Source: Lachnospiraceae bacterium AM93-12TA
GTDB taxonomy: Bacteria > Bacillota > Clostridia > Lachnospirales > Lachnospiraceae
Reading direction: 5' to 3'
DNA length: 39,540 nucleotides
NCBI GenBank assembly: GCA_027698105.1
Contig: JAQERH010000029.1
Location: 1 to 39,540 of the forward strand
Part shown: in pieces, positions 12,701-19,100 of the stretch
How the letters are laid out: every line of letters starts with the position of its first letter
Position numbering within the stretch: the stretch's first letter is position 1
Notes under the pieces: model-generated
Seen by the model: only the letters and a program-made list of their open reading frames with translations
The model's database searches: none
What the model was told of the DNA's origin: nothing
Translations under genes and position numbers: made by a program

Positions 12701-15307
12701 CGACGCTACTGCCGTCAGATTTCCGGCACGATAGACAACTCCTGTTTTTCCATCTGGATGAGCAATATCCTCTGCAGCAAACAGGCCGTATACTGCCCCC
12801 TCTAATGTTCCGTCTCCCTGTGCATCTCCATAAAAATGATAGTTTTCTGATTCTGATGCCGAAAGATCTAAATCTCTTTTATTAATGTGAAATTCCATTT
12901 CTGTTCTGTGATCATAAATTCTCCAGGCTTCCTTCTCTCCGTCTGTCCCGCTGCAGTGGCTGTATCTGCCGTTTGGCCCTGACTCTATTTCCTGTCCAGT
13001 GCTTTCTGAGAGAAGTCCCTCCTCATAGGCAGCCGGAAACAGGCTGTCCGCAGCTGTCTCTCCTGCCTTAATCTCAGGCATCTGAAAGGAAAACCGGGTA
13101 TCCGTCCACTGAAGCTCAGGAACTGACGGGGTTGCCTTCTCCTCTTCCCAGACTTCCTCTTCGCCGTCCTCTGTATCCTTTTCATCTTCTTCTATTCCAG
13201 TATCTGCCTCCCCGTTCTCTTCTTCTGTTGTGTCATCTTCCTTTTGGTCCTCTTCTGTTTTCTCCCCTTCTGTTTCCTTTTCTGTTTCCTCTTCTTCAGC
13301 CTCTGATTCCGTTGCTTTTAATACATGAGACTGTACTAATACCTGGGGGTGAGAAGAAATCTCTGCCTGTTCTTCCCCCGCTCCTTCCAGCTTCTCTTTT
13401 TTACTGTATTCACCAGAAAAGAATGCATTTGCACCATTTTCAGAAGAATCTGTCGTAATAATCTCAATAGGTAGGTCATCGGGATGCAGATCATGGCGGA
13501 TGTATCCATCTCTGGCCTGGAACTCCGAAAAAGCATAGCTGTATTTTAAAGAAATAAATTTGTGATAGGTGTCCTCCATATCCTGATGGCAGCCAGAACG
13601 GTCATAAGCTTCTTTTTCAGACACCTCCTGTGTATTGCCGGCTGATGGAACTGTGCCCTCGTCTCCCCCTGAGCTGGCTATCGTTTCAATTTCCTGTCTG
13701 TCGACATCTTCCATATACCAGTGGAAATGTACTCCCTCAAAGTCTCCCGACGCTTTTTTCTCACAGTCCTCAGCGGTAGCAATCCATTTTTGTGCTGTAA
13801 GCTGATTGACAGCCTTGGCCTGTTCAATCTCTGAAGAATTGAGAATTTCTCCTGTTTCTTCATCCTCCTCTGGTTCTGGAACAGGAAGAAAAACAGGCGC
13901 CGGATGACCGTTGCAGAAGGTTTTATCATAGTGATATCCATGGGTAATCCTCTGTTTTCCATGGCCGTCCTGATCCGTCACTACCGTTCCGATTCTCCGA
14001 AATCCATCCCAGAGAACAGGATTGTCCTTATGATAACTGGCATACGGACTTCCCCCCTTATAAATATGGATCGGACCGTCTCTCTCTGTATCAATCTCGC
14101 TTTTATCGTCAAAGCGCTCGTACAAAACAAATCTGGCATGTTCCAGCGGCTTTCCTGTCTCATGATCAAACTTAAACAGCTGTACATTATATGTAGATGT
14201 GAAATCTTCTGCATGACGGAATACATGAAATACCACATTCCCCTCTGCTTCTCCTGGAATCGCTGTTCCTCCTACAGAGGCAAAAAGACCTGTCTGGGCC
14301 ATTTTAAGCTCCAGCCAGACCATACGCTGATGAATTTCTGTGGGGCTGTTGGGCGGAGTCCCCCCTGTATGGTTTCCAGAACATTTTATACACTCCCACA
14401 GCTGCAGACAATTCTCAAACAGCTCTCTTTCTGAATGGTATCCGCTTCCGGCGACAGCATATCCTGTTCCCTCCACTGCAAACTTGATCAGCAGTCTTGG
14501 CGGATTTGGATCCGGATTGTAAAACTTGATTTCCTTGTCCGTTTTTGTACAGAGCCATCCATCGGGTAATGTTTCTGTATAGGACAAACCGGAATCATTA
14601 GAAAACAGCAGGGGAACTTCAGCAATAAACTCAGCATCTGAGCCGTCTTCAGCAAAATGTATGGTATAATCTGCAGAACTGACAGGATAAGCTGCTCCCT
14701 CAGAGGTACAGCCAGACAAAAAGTCAGGAATTTTTTTCCCGCTTTGCGATATGCTTTTTCCTCCTGAAATCAATCCGGCCATTTTTAAATATCCTTCCGT
14801 ATCAGCTGCCGCTTCCTCCAGCCAGGGATATTTTGCCCTCACATCAGCCCTGTAAATCAGAGCTTTTAAATCCTCCTCTGTTACCAGGCTGGTAATCGGT
14901 GTTTTCCCCTGAGCAGCAGCATTTGCCTTAATATTTTTTACTGCGGTGGCAGCCTCAGTCACTCCCATAGATGCCTGCAGCGTCAGAATCCCCCAAAAAA
15001 TGTATTCCTGTTCTCTCTGTGACAGGGGAATTCTCATCCCTGAAGGGCTGTGCTTTTCATATTGATCCCCGTCATCTGCAATGCCCCAGATTGACAGGCC
15101 TCCTTTATCAATACAGTACAGCTTGTGATCGCCGCCAAAATCCCCATGGGCTGATGTTAAGGTTACGATATTTCTGTTTTCTGCTGCCTGAAGCTGAAAC
15201 AAAGGCAGGTGGGGCAGACATGCCATCCACGTTAAAATCACTGATAAAACCAGAGACATGGCCCGCCGGCCCTTTCCTCTGAAACAATAGTCGCTGAATT
15301 TTCCCAC
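764..15307 (-). CDS. Giant SpaA/CnaB-type isopeptide surface protein (4847 aa)
   Basis: Predicted cell-wall-anchored adhesin or stalk. Start is GTG at 15305-15307 with GAGGGG at 15315-15320, spacer 7. Residues 1-41 look like a signal peptide. Cys65 (LYCIDKGG) lies in an N-terminal module resembling thioester domains, but the partner Gln is not obvious. At least 15 SpaA/CnaB modules are marked by the E-box Y-x-L-x-E-x-x-A-P-x-G-Y, for example SYILEELSAPSGF (about residue 3090), AYVLKETKAPEGF, TYILTEVKPAPGY and TYILRERKAPAGY. Two further modules use a variant (TFEEHTSYSDG, RLTEYTVYSDG). Residues about 666-731 are a strongly acidic linker. Residues about 965-1890 and 2335-2950 have no recognisable E-box. 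The C-terminus is LTKTGDD, a hydrophobic segment and RKKRQKDS: a sorting signal lacking the usual Pro. The overlapping downstream sortase B is the likely anchoring enzyme. Function as an adhesin is inferred. Confidence 0.92.
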   Translation of the reverse strand: MGKFSDYCFRGKGRRAMSLVLSVILTWMACLPHLPLFQLQAAENRNIVTLTSAHGDFGGDHKLYCIDKGGLSIWGIADDGDQYEKHSPSGMRIPLSQREQEYIFWGILTLQASMGVTEAATAVKNIKANAAAQGKTPITSLVTEEDLKALIYRADVRAKYPWLEEAAADTEGYLKMAGLISGGKSISQSGKKIPDFLSGCTSEGAAYPVSSADYTIHFAEDGSDAEFIAEVPLLFSNDSGLSYTETLPDGWLCTKTDKEIKFYNPDPNPPRLLIKFAVEGTGYAVAGSGYHSERELFENCLQLWECIKCSGNHTGGTPPNSPTEIHQRMVWLELKMAQTGLFASVGGTAIPGEAEGNVVFHVFRHAEDFTSTYNVQLFKFDHETGKPLEHARFVLYERFDDKSEIDTERDGPIHIYKGGSPYASYHKDNPVLWDGFRRIGTVVTDQDGHGKQRITHGYHYDKTFCNGHPAPVFLPVPEPEEDEETGEILNSSEIEQAKAVNQLTAQKWIATAEDCEKKASGDFEGVHFHWYMEDVDRQEIETIASSGGDEGTVPSAGNTQEVSEKEAYDRSGCHQDMEDTYHKFISLKYSYAFSEFQARDGYIRHDLHPDDLPIEIITTDSSENGANAFFSGEYSKKEKLEGAGEEQAEISSHPQVLVQSHVLKATESEAEEEETEKETEGEKTEEDQKEDDTTEEENGEADTGIEEDEKDTEDGEEEVWEEEKATPSVPELQWTDTRFSFQMPEIKAGETAADSLFPAAYEEGLLSESTGQEIESGPNGRYSHCSGTDGEKEAWRIYDHRTEMEFHINKRDLDLSASESENYHFYGDAQGDGTLEGAVYGLFAAEDIAHPDGKTGVVYRAGNLTAVASTDRNGDASFLVNTEAPGRTYDYQTGTILDTPDGWADKAPGNLYTENISYDDYTLDQKYHRSYTDNEKNNGNCWIGRPLLEGSYYIKELSRSEGYELSVGNKEDSLTNRGQELQTQKEEEREGYAVVSSPLYAEEQTSEDGKGAGPNELFFSVRSKDTKDQRFDVLLSQLPSGVKIYRKETGMKKIEVSAGTGIYEKVLLKNPDGSPQYIRAEYEGQYPKYKEDGSLMTEEIPADCTAEHIRQVPVRELDLEMVQEMMMEPEEGMTASENQAKLQKPMTESELLFVKGKVERILRKHGKATPKRKNTDGKISYSDIRRGIFDRGIRKGEPDQGGISGVKPGEPAADTVYGAPVKTLTVDTEKADGSLTTAGDVIFSILDYYNSHPYYSYGGIDTVQKKNGKLLFTIYAGISGNPNHFMVLGEEPETDSIIFRRVSWLPSDSSLPPRFLYADYSNRSDYGAFGTYTEYRETQTGTSVLASACLTADAEAAGDGSLIPKTVLKNEYYSPGELVRDKDGNLIQAFEYREILKTEIVEAEDTVWKEIPAKRRQDGVYIVSPDAAYTDSFGVSHTNRGKEQIMEFKAVLPEKNVILSEEDVKILEETLMPGFVPGKAMGSAAYFIHVRQARVKACLDAGAMELGSENSYIIQADLSYPGQEKLYEDQKTRIHPAQVYERPIRQRVKISKDIYVNPDGTYAHNTYGAEETGAEPGFQFKAYLKSNLERLYRDEKGTVIWLDRNGNEIPYEKLLHSAYPQSAGNEKLNVPKLYTKVLHDVNSTLTSMNGNNILSDYKDPEKADENAAKKTPFSTAIAPGGIGVISNAALYSYRGKNENTEKTDQIRKEANKGYTRLLELEDRLVQGTDGPVTVQEYNYEKFFHALETVNTDKWDTQAQTYTSWRPLGNQAKRTEYAISNAKASDAVRQFAITWYLDDESAKLVRDNGEKEDEFKGERSENVSSETVYDEALNAALTKAYHYLKPFFQYDLDQIYALDWDSKKDGGIDGDTTTLETSRKSEDRGSYYGLSKYLPYGTYVIAEQQPKKQLPNRQYRIDCPKEIQIPSIYENDKTEKQGCELSQAYEYQTALSLNEQAGENRFLIRFGEEWDRHAPEQREYVIRAHNHNGDFEVYKYGLEPDKQKGTISYQGGSYDYQGFSIAQDPFDPWKDYYNPVHQSLGKGLTEKEGGNNSSHYFADDKNKKSEGGKDYRSDGIEEYYSYGSVSEQAGIAKKVRFECKQGEALKRKSTAVYKDAKAMQGVQTAYEGQYGPMLVPYSVLAPVKGTCAPETFRGYAEQKFRNTFYSARLRIEKLDSETHENLLHDGAVFMIYKASRDNKTGKALFYEKDTLITGSREFLEAMGASEITPVKRSERKTKGGWKKRKQKEQGPGTLYSGMVKAQTPVCREEDRIIMKDEAGNETGQFAACSTLHEINMKQENTNRAPNEYRLHAAGYLTTPEPLGAGVYVLAEIPPRGYIRTAPIAVEIYSDQVSYYKEGKRDNRVHAAIYENESQISEKDSTMPQRKMDSAQIYVENIPIKLKVEKLKKKGTVTFQIGERIDGSLTEIGGNPDLQYAYDDNGIYLGYAYPKGTLERLAALKKAGEQVKLVYDGTHFAGYGFVTKDRDTNDDENPYTAGARMTLFDAVELKPSGDTEDFSYEGLEIQRSVNGNVKSMIVKQGYAGKKIELLKEKDADGREILTDYITGFDADGTPVKEKGYVWKEGTVERPDTEILYYDLDNLSLTWNENIDGRKKLFGWNQFHQKVSVEQIQEDGEKTIFAFKGGKAYLEFSGGDLTKLSYHPVDKVLKGDFAALQRITKTGEWKMGEGTLVYHLDSNGNRDSLVDPETGMAYVIEPKKDETGKHSSDRILVWPVETARDASGAVTARDKITTSRIATVGENKRGERDSDVIEPVNQSNQTLEEWEKPQYSHEETGFINGTWGSEEESHKEQTIVQNYKGQNMNREPLFDLNNGKLLNFMDPVYDEHGLVLYYQRSNSCYDKGTELYDRNGDFVRYKNSDNLEEYNRAAYALDEHDKLFDGKAEAEKQIQDRLYHRLGESYILENSWLSSDKTPNDPFEEELTEGQPDLLKRIPAGTYILEELAVPEKTGYTKAFPVGVTVEEKKAVGSVSIFDDTTKVYFEKIDGDAENGEDIFCFTNRQMEGARLALYPAKKVPDPSEPDGWKLEKTLEHPCRFETTNSRTGAREYQEMLWDTGSTPYYAEGIPAGSYILEELSAPSGFLRAQPKEIQIEHTPEVQNFRLYNDHTKTAFYKYGKNGTKKQFLPGAEFTLYEAKTDENGAVVYDEHGNPMYDSSKKVDSWITNDGTDYTDTIDLKNYPNAGGMRGRTGFTLELEKMYETYGVMGSGFSWSVERKAERTSKDSHVWLLEDGSRVITEKNEETGEETVTFPLSMSLEERAGFKAAYQSGKEGQLTLKWVVSRRASVEKIESLDVSLEGGKPQKYPERVKMFIRVAETGKMVLADIRYNGSSFEYHYKFDYDELLHVGRYVNAWLTADGGRRIDYLPAGTAYVLKETKAPEGFIQAAPILVTVKEEHEVQKYGLLNEKNALAVSKRSSASGKELAGAELALYRADENGMLNETAPYFIDSWISGTDGIYTEKDSVNGCIPEGFSVGDLKPHYLYHLSEGYYYLTEQKAPAYYQAAVPVKFYYSGTKNQTVQLEQMMNHPIKGELIVHKTDQGEEILRGVMFELAAYDETGQMVSGFPRNVSDINGTVHVSGLPVGSIDRKNGTIKPYKYRLKEIIPPEGFAVNPQVYTFIFPNGEKDYSEDSTIHTVIHEQTVKNDITKIYLEKRELEELEDSGTEGMFVEGASMAVYRISEIDDKGKYVYTEEDLITEWVTSSEEKRHLLTGLTAGCSYILVEKQAPKGYAIMEPVLFTLKEDGRGISSISNNLSAIKVNDRNGAAENSGSAVIDSISFRGRMAVKTELVVLDEEGKRVLTMTETGEAHQLRRKDGLKENGLYTFEEHTSYSDGSSCISRRITKRVHFNEEGFFVFQGRKAEETSISVTDQEGISITEFTPVTDQMETVVQNKVNPEYPKIVIKNKGEIAGTPIAKEQLAEGVITWYNPSRKAQDLTIQAEISDNLEIIDAGEGRRKIKEANSSKQTLIWNIRQAAPLSQGSVTFTAEAVSGEAVEVSAEQEMADGKRFGDRKTVPVLKQNQLTIYNELTGSGKEQAENVPSLFTVQMWNRKGDELAGTYAYTGSRKGTLKSGDIIELAGNEFITINPVLEGCAYKVSRKEDGEKAEAHGTEGVISKEGTAAWFTREEENAPEQSVFSKGDTYRLTEYTVYSDGQKAVSSCLSFTIDKEGGISAVGGYDKQTELEIQKTDCLTGEAVEDAVLQLYRLEKGKEILENQWKSGKKAFLAEGLLPGCTYRLREKEAPDGYGYASDMTFTLNQYGAPEILCMEDRQTQIVISKKDITNQEELPGAHLQVLDQKGTVIEEWVSETTQHKIQGKLTAGETYILRETIPSDGYALAKDIEFTVSRDGSVNYVEMRDDTTKVRIYKNVYQESGGELTETSPSDAEEAVPVKGAVLQILNEDKTPALFEGKEMIFTTGETFALLERKLTAGRTYWLHEIKPAPGYGYAEDIKFTVSMDGKTDIVVMEDKPTRAVISKKDIAGENELPGCEMKLLAEDGREIDRWISGTKPHEITGKLEADRTYILTEVKPAPGYAYAENVTFTVNHDGSVNQVEMRDDVTKAEILKIDGSSRKPLMGAELEIIDEAGNCMDRWISDEKSHKIYGKLEAEKTYILRERKAPAGYRLMADQEFTVSRSGEVVTVIAENRKKGGKEERDYVIKLKKTDEAGNPLSGAVFMATDESGKMLSLESENNGAEFKILIKKPQIITVTEITAPSGYKAASKQYQIRIPAKGDAELVNGDSMFYQDTENSYVFIAVNQKKEKVKGKITASYDEDLYGNGSMNMRDRGAEILLTKTGDDFPAVFLTALFAASAAGLLILLFRKKRQKDS
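1310..2713 (-). repeat. C-terminal tandem CnaB repeat array in the giant surface protein
   Basis: Five consecutive CnaB modules abut each other. Using the T-x-x-x-I/E-x-K start as the boundary, units span 2713-2441 (91 aa), 2440-2174 (89 aa), 2173-1844 (110 aa), 1843-1577 (89 aa) and 1576 to about 1310. Each carries an N-terminal Lys (SKKD, LKID), a WISGTKPHEITGKL-like middle, an E-box Glu (YILRE, YWLHE, YILTE) and an EFTVSRDGSV-like tail. The 110-residue unit has an insertion of about 20 residues near its start. Sequences have diverged, so this is an old protein-level repeat rather than an unstable DNA repeat. Confidence 0.85.
13115..13310 (-). other. Acidic low-complexity linker inside the giant surface protein
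   Basis: About 65 codons are dominated by Glu, Asp and Thr (runs such as EAEEEETEKETEG and DEKDTEDGEEEVWEEE). The stretch separates the first CnaB-like module (about residues 372-620) from the next (from about residue 803). It probably forms an extended, negatively charged spacer. On the other strand it gives a false Leu/Pro-rich reading frame. Confidence 0.8.
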
Positions 15308-15348
15308 TGCTTGTCCCCTCTTTCCCAGTACACTGCCGAGCAGCCATG

Positions 15349-16164
15349 CTATTTATAATAATTTTCTGCCCAGCTGTTGTACTCTTCCGCCGTAATTTCC
15401 CCTCTTGCAAGGCGATCCATCATCAAAAAATCCTCCTCCAGCCGGCTGTCCGGATATTTCCTAAAATATGCATCCCATTTTTCCTTTGACGCCTCTTCAG
15501 CACGTCTCTTTTCTCTTTCATAATCAGCCGGGCAAAAGGCTGTATTGCTGAAAAATGTGCTGGAGGAAGTCGGATCCACGCGAAACCATTTCCCGTTTAT
15601 TTTAAGAAGACAGGCTCTGTGATTCAGATCACTGTCATAGGCCTCACACTGCAGGCCTGTCAGCTCTGCCAGTTCAGCATATTCGCCGGCAAAATTTTCA
15701 CACAGACCAAATCCCCCTGCCAGAGTTGGAAAACTGTTAGCGCAAAGAGATGGATCGGGCATTTTATACTGATTTCCTGAATGTCCATTGGCAATCCGTT
15801 CATATACCTTTTCTGCCCGCTTTGCTTCATCAGAATGAATCCAGTCGAAGTTGTGGAGAAACTCTTGCAACTTCTTCATTTCTATTTCTGTCAGAATTAT
15901 CTTTTCCTGAACCTCACTGCCCTTCATTTCATGTGTGGAATACTTTTTCTTTAAAAAATACTCCGGATCCGTAATTTCCGGATGAACTTCACTGAATACA
16001 GCTCCCCGCTCATAGCGCTCTGCAGTTCCATCCTGAAAGGTCCACTCCATGGATTCCTGGTCAGACCAGTATCCTCCGTTTACATATCCTTCAGCAGCCA
16101 GGGCGGAAACCGCCCCAGCCCCTGTCAGGAACGCTGCCAGTAGTGCTCCTGCTGCCTTCTTCAT
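15349..16164 (-). CDS. Exported transglutaminase-like protein
   Basis: Secreted protein of about 271 aa with a transglutaminase-like (papain-fold) core. The signal peptide is MKKAAGALLAAFLTGAGA..ALAA. The catalytic triad is readable: Cys in GFGLCENFAGEYAELA, His in DSDLNHRACLLKINGKW and Asp in RVDPTSSS. Bacterial members of this fold include crosslinkers, proteases and amidases, so the reaction is not settled by sequence alone. The open frame reaches 16209 but would overlap the upstream gene by 37 bp. I choose ATG 16162-16164, since its SD (AAAGGA, 16176-16181) overlaps the upstream stop TAG at 16173-16175 and a clean signal peptide follows. It sits 41 bp upstream of the giant CnaB gene, so a role in processing or crosslinking these surface proteins is plausible but inferred. 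Confidence 0.85.
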   Translation of the reverse strand: MKKAAGALLAAFLTGAGAVSALAAEGYVNGGYWSDQESMEWTFQDGTAERYERGAVFSEVHPEITDPEYFLKKKYSTHEMKGSEVQEKIILTEIEMKKLQEFLHNFDWIHSDEAKRAEKVYERIANGHSGNQYKMPDPSLCANSFPTLAGGFGLCENFAGEYAELAELTGLQCEAYDSDLNHRACLLKINGKWFRVDPTSSSTFFSNTAFCPADYEREKRRAEEASKEKWDAYFRKYPDSRLEEDFLMMDRLARGEITAEEYNSWAENYYK

Positions 16165-16172
16165 ATTTTTCT

Positions 16173-19100
16173 CTATCCTTTCGTCTGAATGATTCCTTTG
16201 ACTGTCCATGCTCCCTTATCATTTACATGATATCCGTCTGCTGTTACTGATGATTTGATTAGTTTTCCCTTCGTTCCGTCTGAAACAGGATTAAAATAAT
16301 AGCACTCTCTGCTTCCGTCCTGATCCCGGTCAATCCACTGCCATCCTGTCACCATATGACCTTTCGATCCATCTGACTCCGTCCAAAGATAATATTCGTT
16401 TCCATCTGTATCTGTAAACCATCCTGTCACCATATGGCCGAATTCATCAAACCGGAACCAGTCTGCCTGATTTTGTCCTTCTGCTGCATAAGGATTTCTA
16501 ATATATGCCCATTCATTCCTGTACTCTCGCTCTGCTTTAAACGTCCAGAATCCTTCTGGCGTACAGCTCCAGATTCCAGAGATTCCTTCTGCAGGACCGG
16601 CAGCGCCAGCTCCCTCTCCTGCCGGTCCTGTTCCTCCTCCAGAAGAAGAACTGCCTCCTGGCCCGAAAGAAGAACCGCCTCCTGAGCCAGAAGAGGAACT
16701 GCTTCCTGAACCAGAAGAAGAACCGCCTCCTGAAGAATATGTTTTATCCACCATCTTAAAGGTAAGTCTGACTGAAATCCTGTCTTTTGATACTCCCTCA
16801 GGATCCAATACCTCCAGAAATACCCTGGTTTCCCCTGAATAAGGATAAGTTTCCATCGCCTTTTTTATCCAGTCTGGCGCTGCGTTCCCTGCTTTATCTG
16901 CTGCTGGTACAGCCAGCCCGTCTGCTGTCACAGTCAGAACCGATGTATCGCTGCTCTTCCAAACCGGCTTTTCCCCTTTTCTCTCCGGATACAGCTCTGC
17001 TTTCATCTGCTTTCCCTCTGTTCCGCTCCAGGTAAAAGACGGATTATATCTGGGGCCTCTTTTTGTAAGAACAATATCAAACTGTTCTTCCTCCCTGTCT
17101 GCCTGCACAGCCTTTGCCTGAAAATGCAGCTTGATACGGCAGGATGCCTCCTTTCCTCCATCCTCGGTCCTGGCTGTTATGACAACCTCTTTCTCTCCTC
17201 TGTAAGGAGGCGTCTTAATAGCTTCCTCCAGCCATGCAGCTTTATCATTCACTGTCAGAACGCCATCCTTCACAGATACTGCTGACGGATCACTGGAGCT
17301 CCAGAGCACCTTCCTGTTATAAGGCTCATACTCCTCCTTTTTTTCCAGTTCAGGAAGAACAGAAGCACTCAGTCTGTCCCTGACTCCAAATCCTTCTTTT
17401 TTCACTACTTCTGAACGTGTATCTCCCTTAAACTGATAAGACAATTCATAATCCAGAGTATCTTGATCGAGGCGCACCCCCTCTGGATGAATCACTGTCT
17501 CATCCTCTGTCTGAAACTCTACATTTACCTGACAGTCTGCACTCACTACTCCGTGGGTCTGATCCTCTGAGGTAGCTGTAATCACTTCCTGTATTCTGCC
17601 AGATCCTGACAGCCTGAGATATCCTCCCGATGCTTCTTTTTTTCCATTATCCTGACTGACAATATTCTGAATCCAGGCAGGATGGCTGGCTCCGTTTTTG
17701 TCAAATACAACGGACACCTGGCAGCTCTGTTCATTCTGACCAGATGGTTTCAGCGACAGAATCTTCTGCCCCTCTTTTGTCTTCCAGTCAACATTCTGAA
17801 AAAACGGCTGGGAAGGTTTTAAGCTGGCATCCAGATAATAAGGCGCGTCAGCTGTATAGGTCTCCTCCGGATTTTTCCTGTCCCCTGTTAATTTTCTTGT
17901 TACATGAAACGCCAGATGATTTTGATTCAGCTCCATATGCTCTACCCTGACAGTCGTCTGATCCAATATCTGGAAGGAAACATTGACCCGACAGGTTCCT
18001 GTGACAGCCTGGTTGTCCACACTGGTGGCGGGATTCGTAGACGCTGTAACTACCGCTGTATCTGTATAGATAGTATTTTTGATAGACTCCTGATAGCCAC
18101 TGTCTGCCTGGGCTTTCGCCTCTCTGCGGATAATCTCCTGTATAAATTCAGAATCAAGATTTGGAAGTACTCTGGCATCTTTTGATGTATAGCCTCCTGC
18201 CCATCCCTCCTCAAATTCCAGAAGATCCTGATTGTCAATCGCCCACTGCACCGTTCTGTCTGCAGCAGCTCCCTGACCGTTATGCTCTGCATGAATCCTG
18301 ACTGGGATTACCTGAACTGCTGAGATTTCGCTTCCATTCAAATATTTTGCAATCAGCTTTCCCTCCTGATCCTTTACCTCGGTCACAATCTGAGGACGCT
18401 TCCTGTCTCCTGTTCTCGTCTGAATCACAGAAATATCTGTCTCTTCCGGCGTCATGGAAAGCTCTGTTGTCACCTTTACATACTCGGCATTCAGCTCTGT
18501 GTTTGCCTCTGGCATCTGGAACGAATAGGAGCCTCCATTTACATAGGCCATAGGACAGCGTTCTCCCTCCTCATCTGTATAAGTAGGCGGTTTTGCCTGT
18601 CCCGGTTCATTTTCGTCATAAACCAGCTGATACCTGTTTCCATTCTGATTCTTCGGCGCAGTGGCTGCAGTAACTGTGCATCCCGGCGCTACTGCAGAAG
18701 GATGATCCTTGTCTATCTGTCTGTAATAGCTGTTATTCGTAGAAGAAATCGCTGTCAGGACAGCTACATCATTGTCAAAGGTTCCATTGGCATTTTTCGT
18801 ATCAATTCTGGGAATGGAAACCAGGTATCCTCTGACAGGCTCTCCGCTGTTTCCAGGCGCATAGTGATCCAAGTTAAACAGCTGATTTTTCGCTGCCTCA
18901 TCCAGCTTTTCACCCAGCTTCTGCGTAATAATATGCTGGATACCATCCTCCAGCTCCTCATAGAAAAACCGTTCTCCTCCATCCTGCTGTCCAGTCCCTC
19001 TTACCAGAGCATACCTTCTCTGGTAATCTGTAAAATATCCAATGTGAGCGCCGTAGGTCCAGGCATTGTCATCTGCAATGGAGGAGCCTATCACCTTTTT

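Noticed and set aside
13115..13310. Plus-strand Leu/Pro-rich frame resembling a membrane protein
   Set aside because: It is the reverse complement of Glu/Asp-rich codons in the giant protein's acidic linker.
13904..14434. 176-codon plus-strand ORF opposite the giant surface gene
   Set aside because: Antisense to a clear coding region with signal peptide and domain motifs; no SD and no recognisable product. The same applies to the other plus-strand frames from 1 to 22 kb.
16165..16209. Longer start for the transglutaminase-like gene
   Set aside because: It would overlap the upstream gene and put 15 charged residues in front of a clean signal peptide; the ATG at 16162-16164 has an SD.
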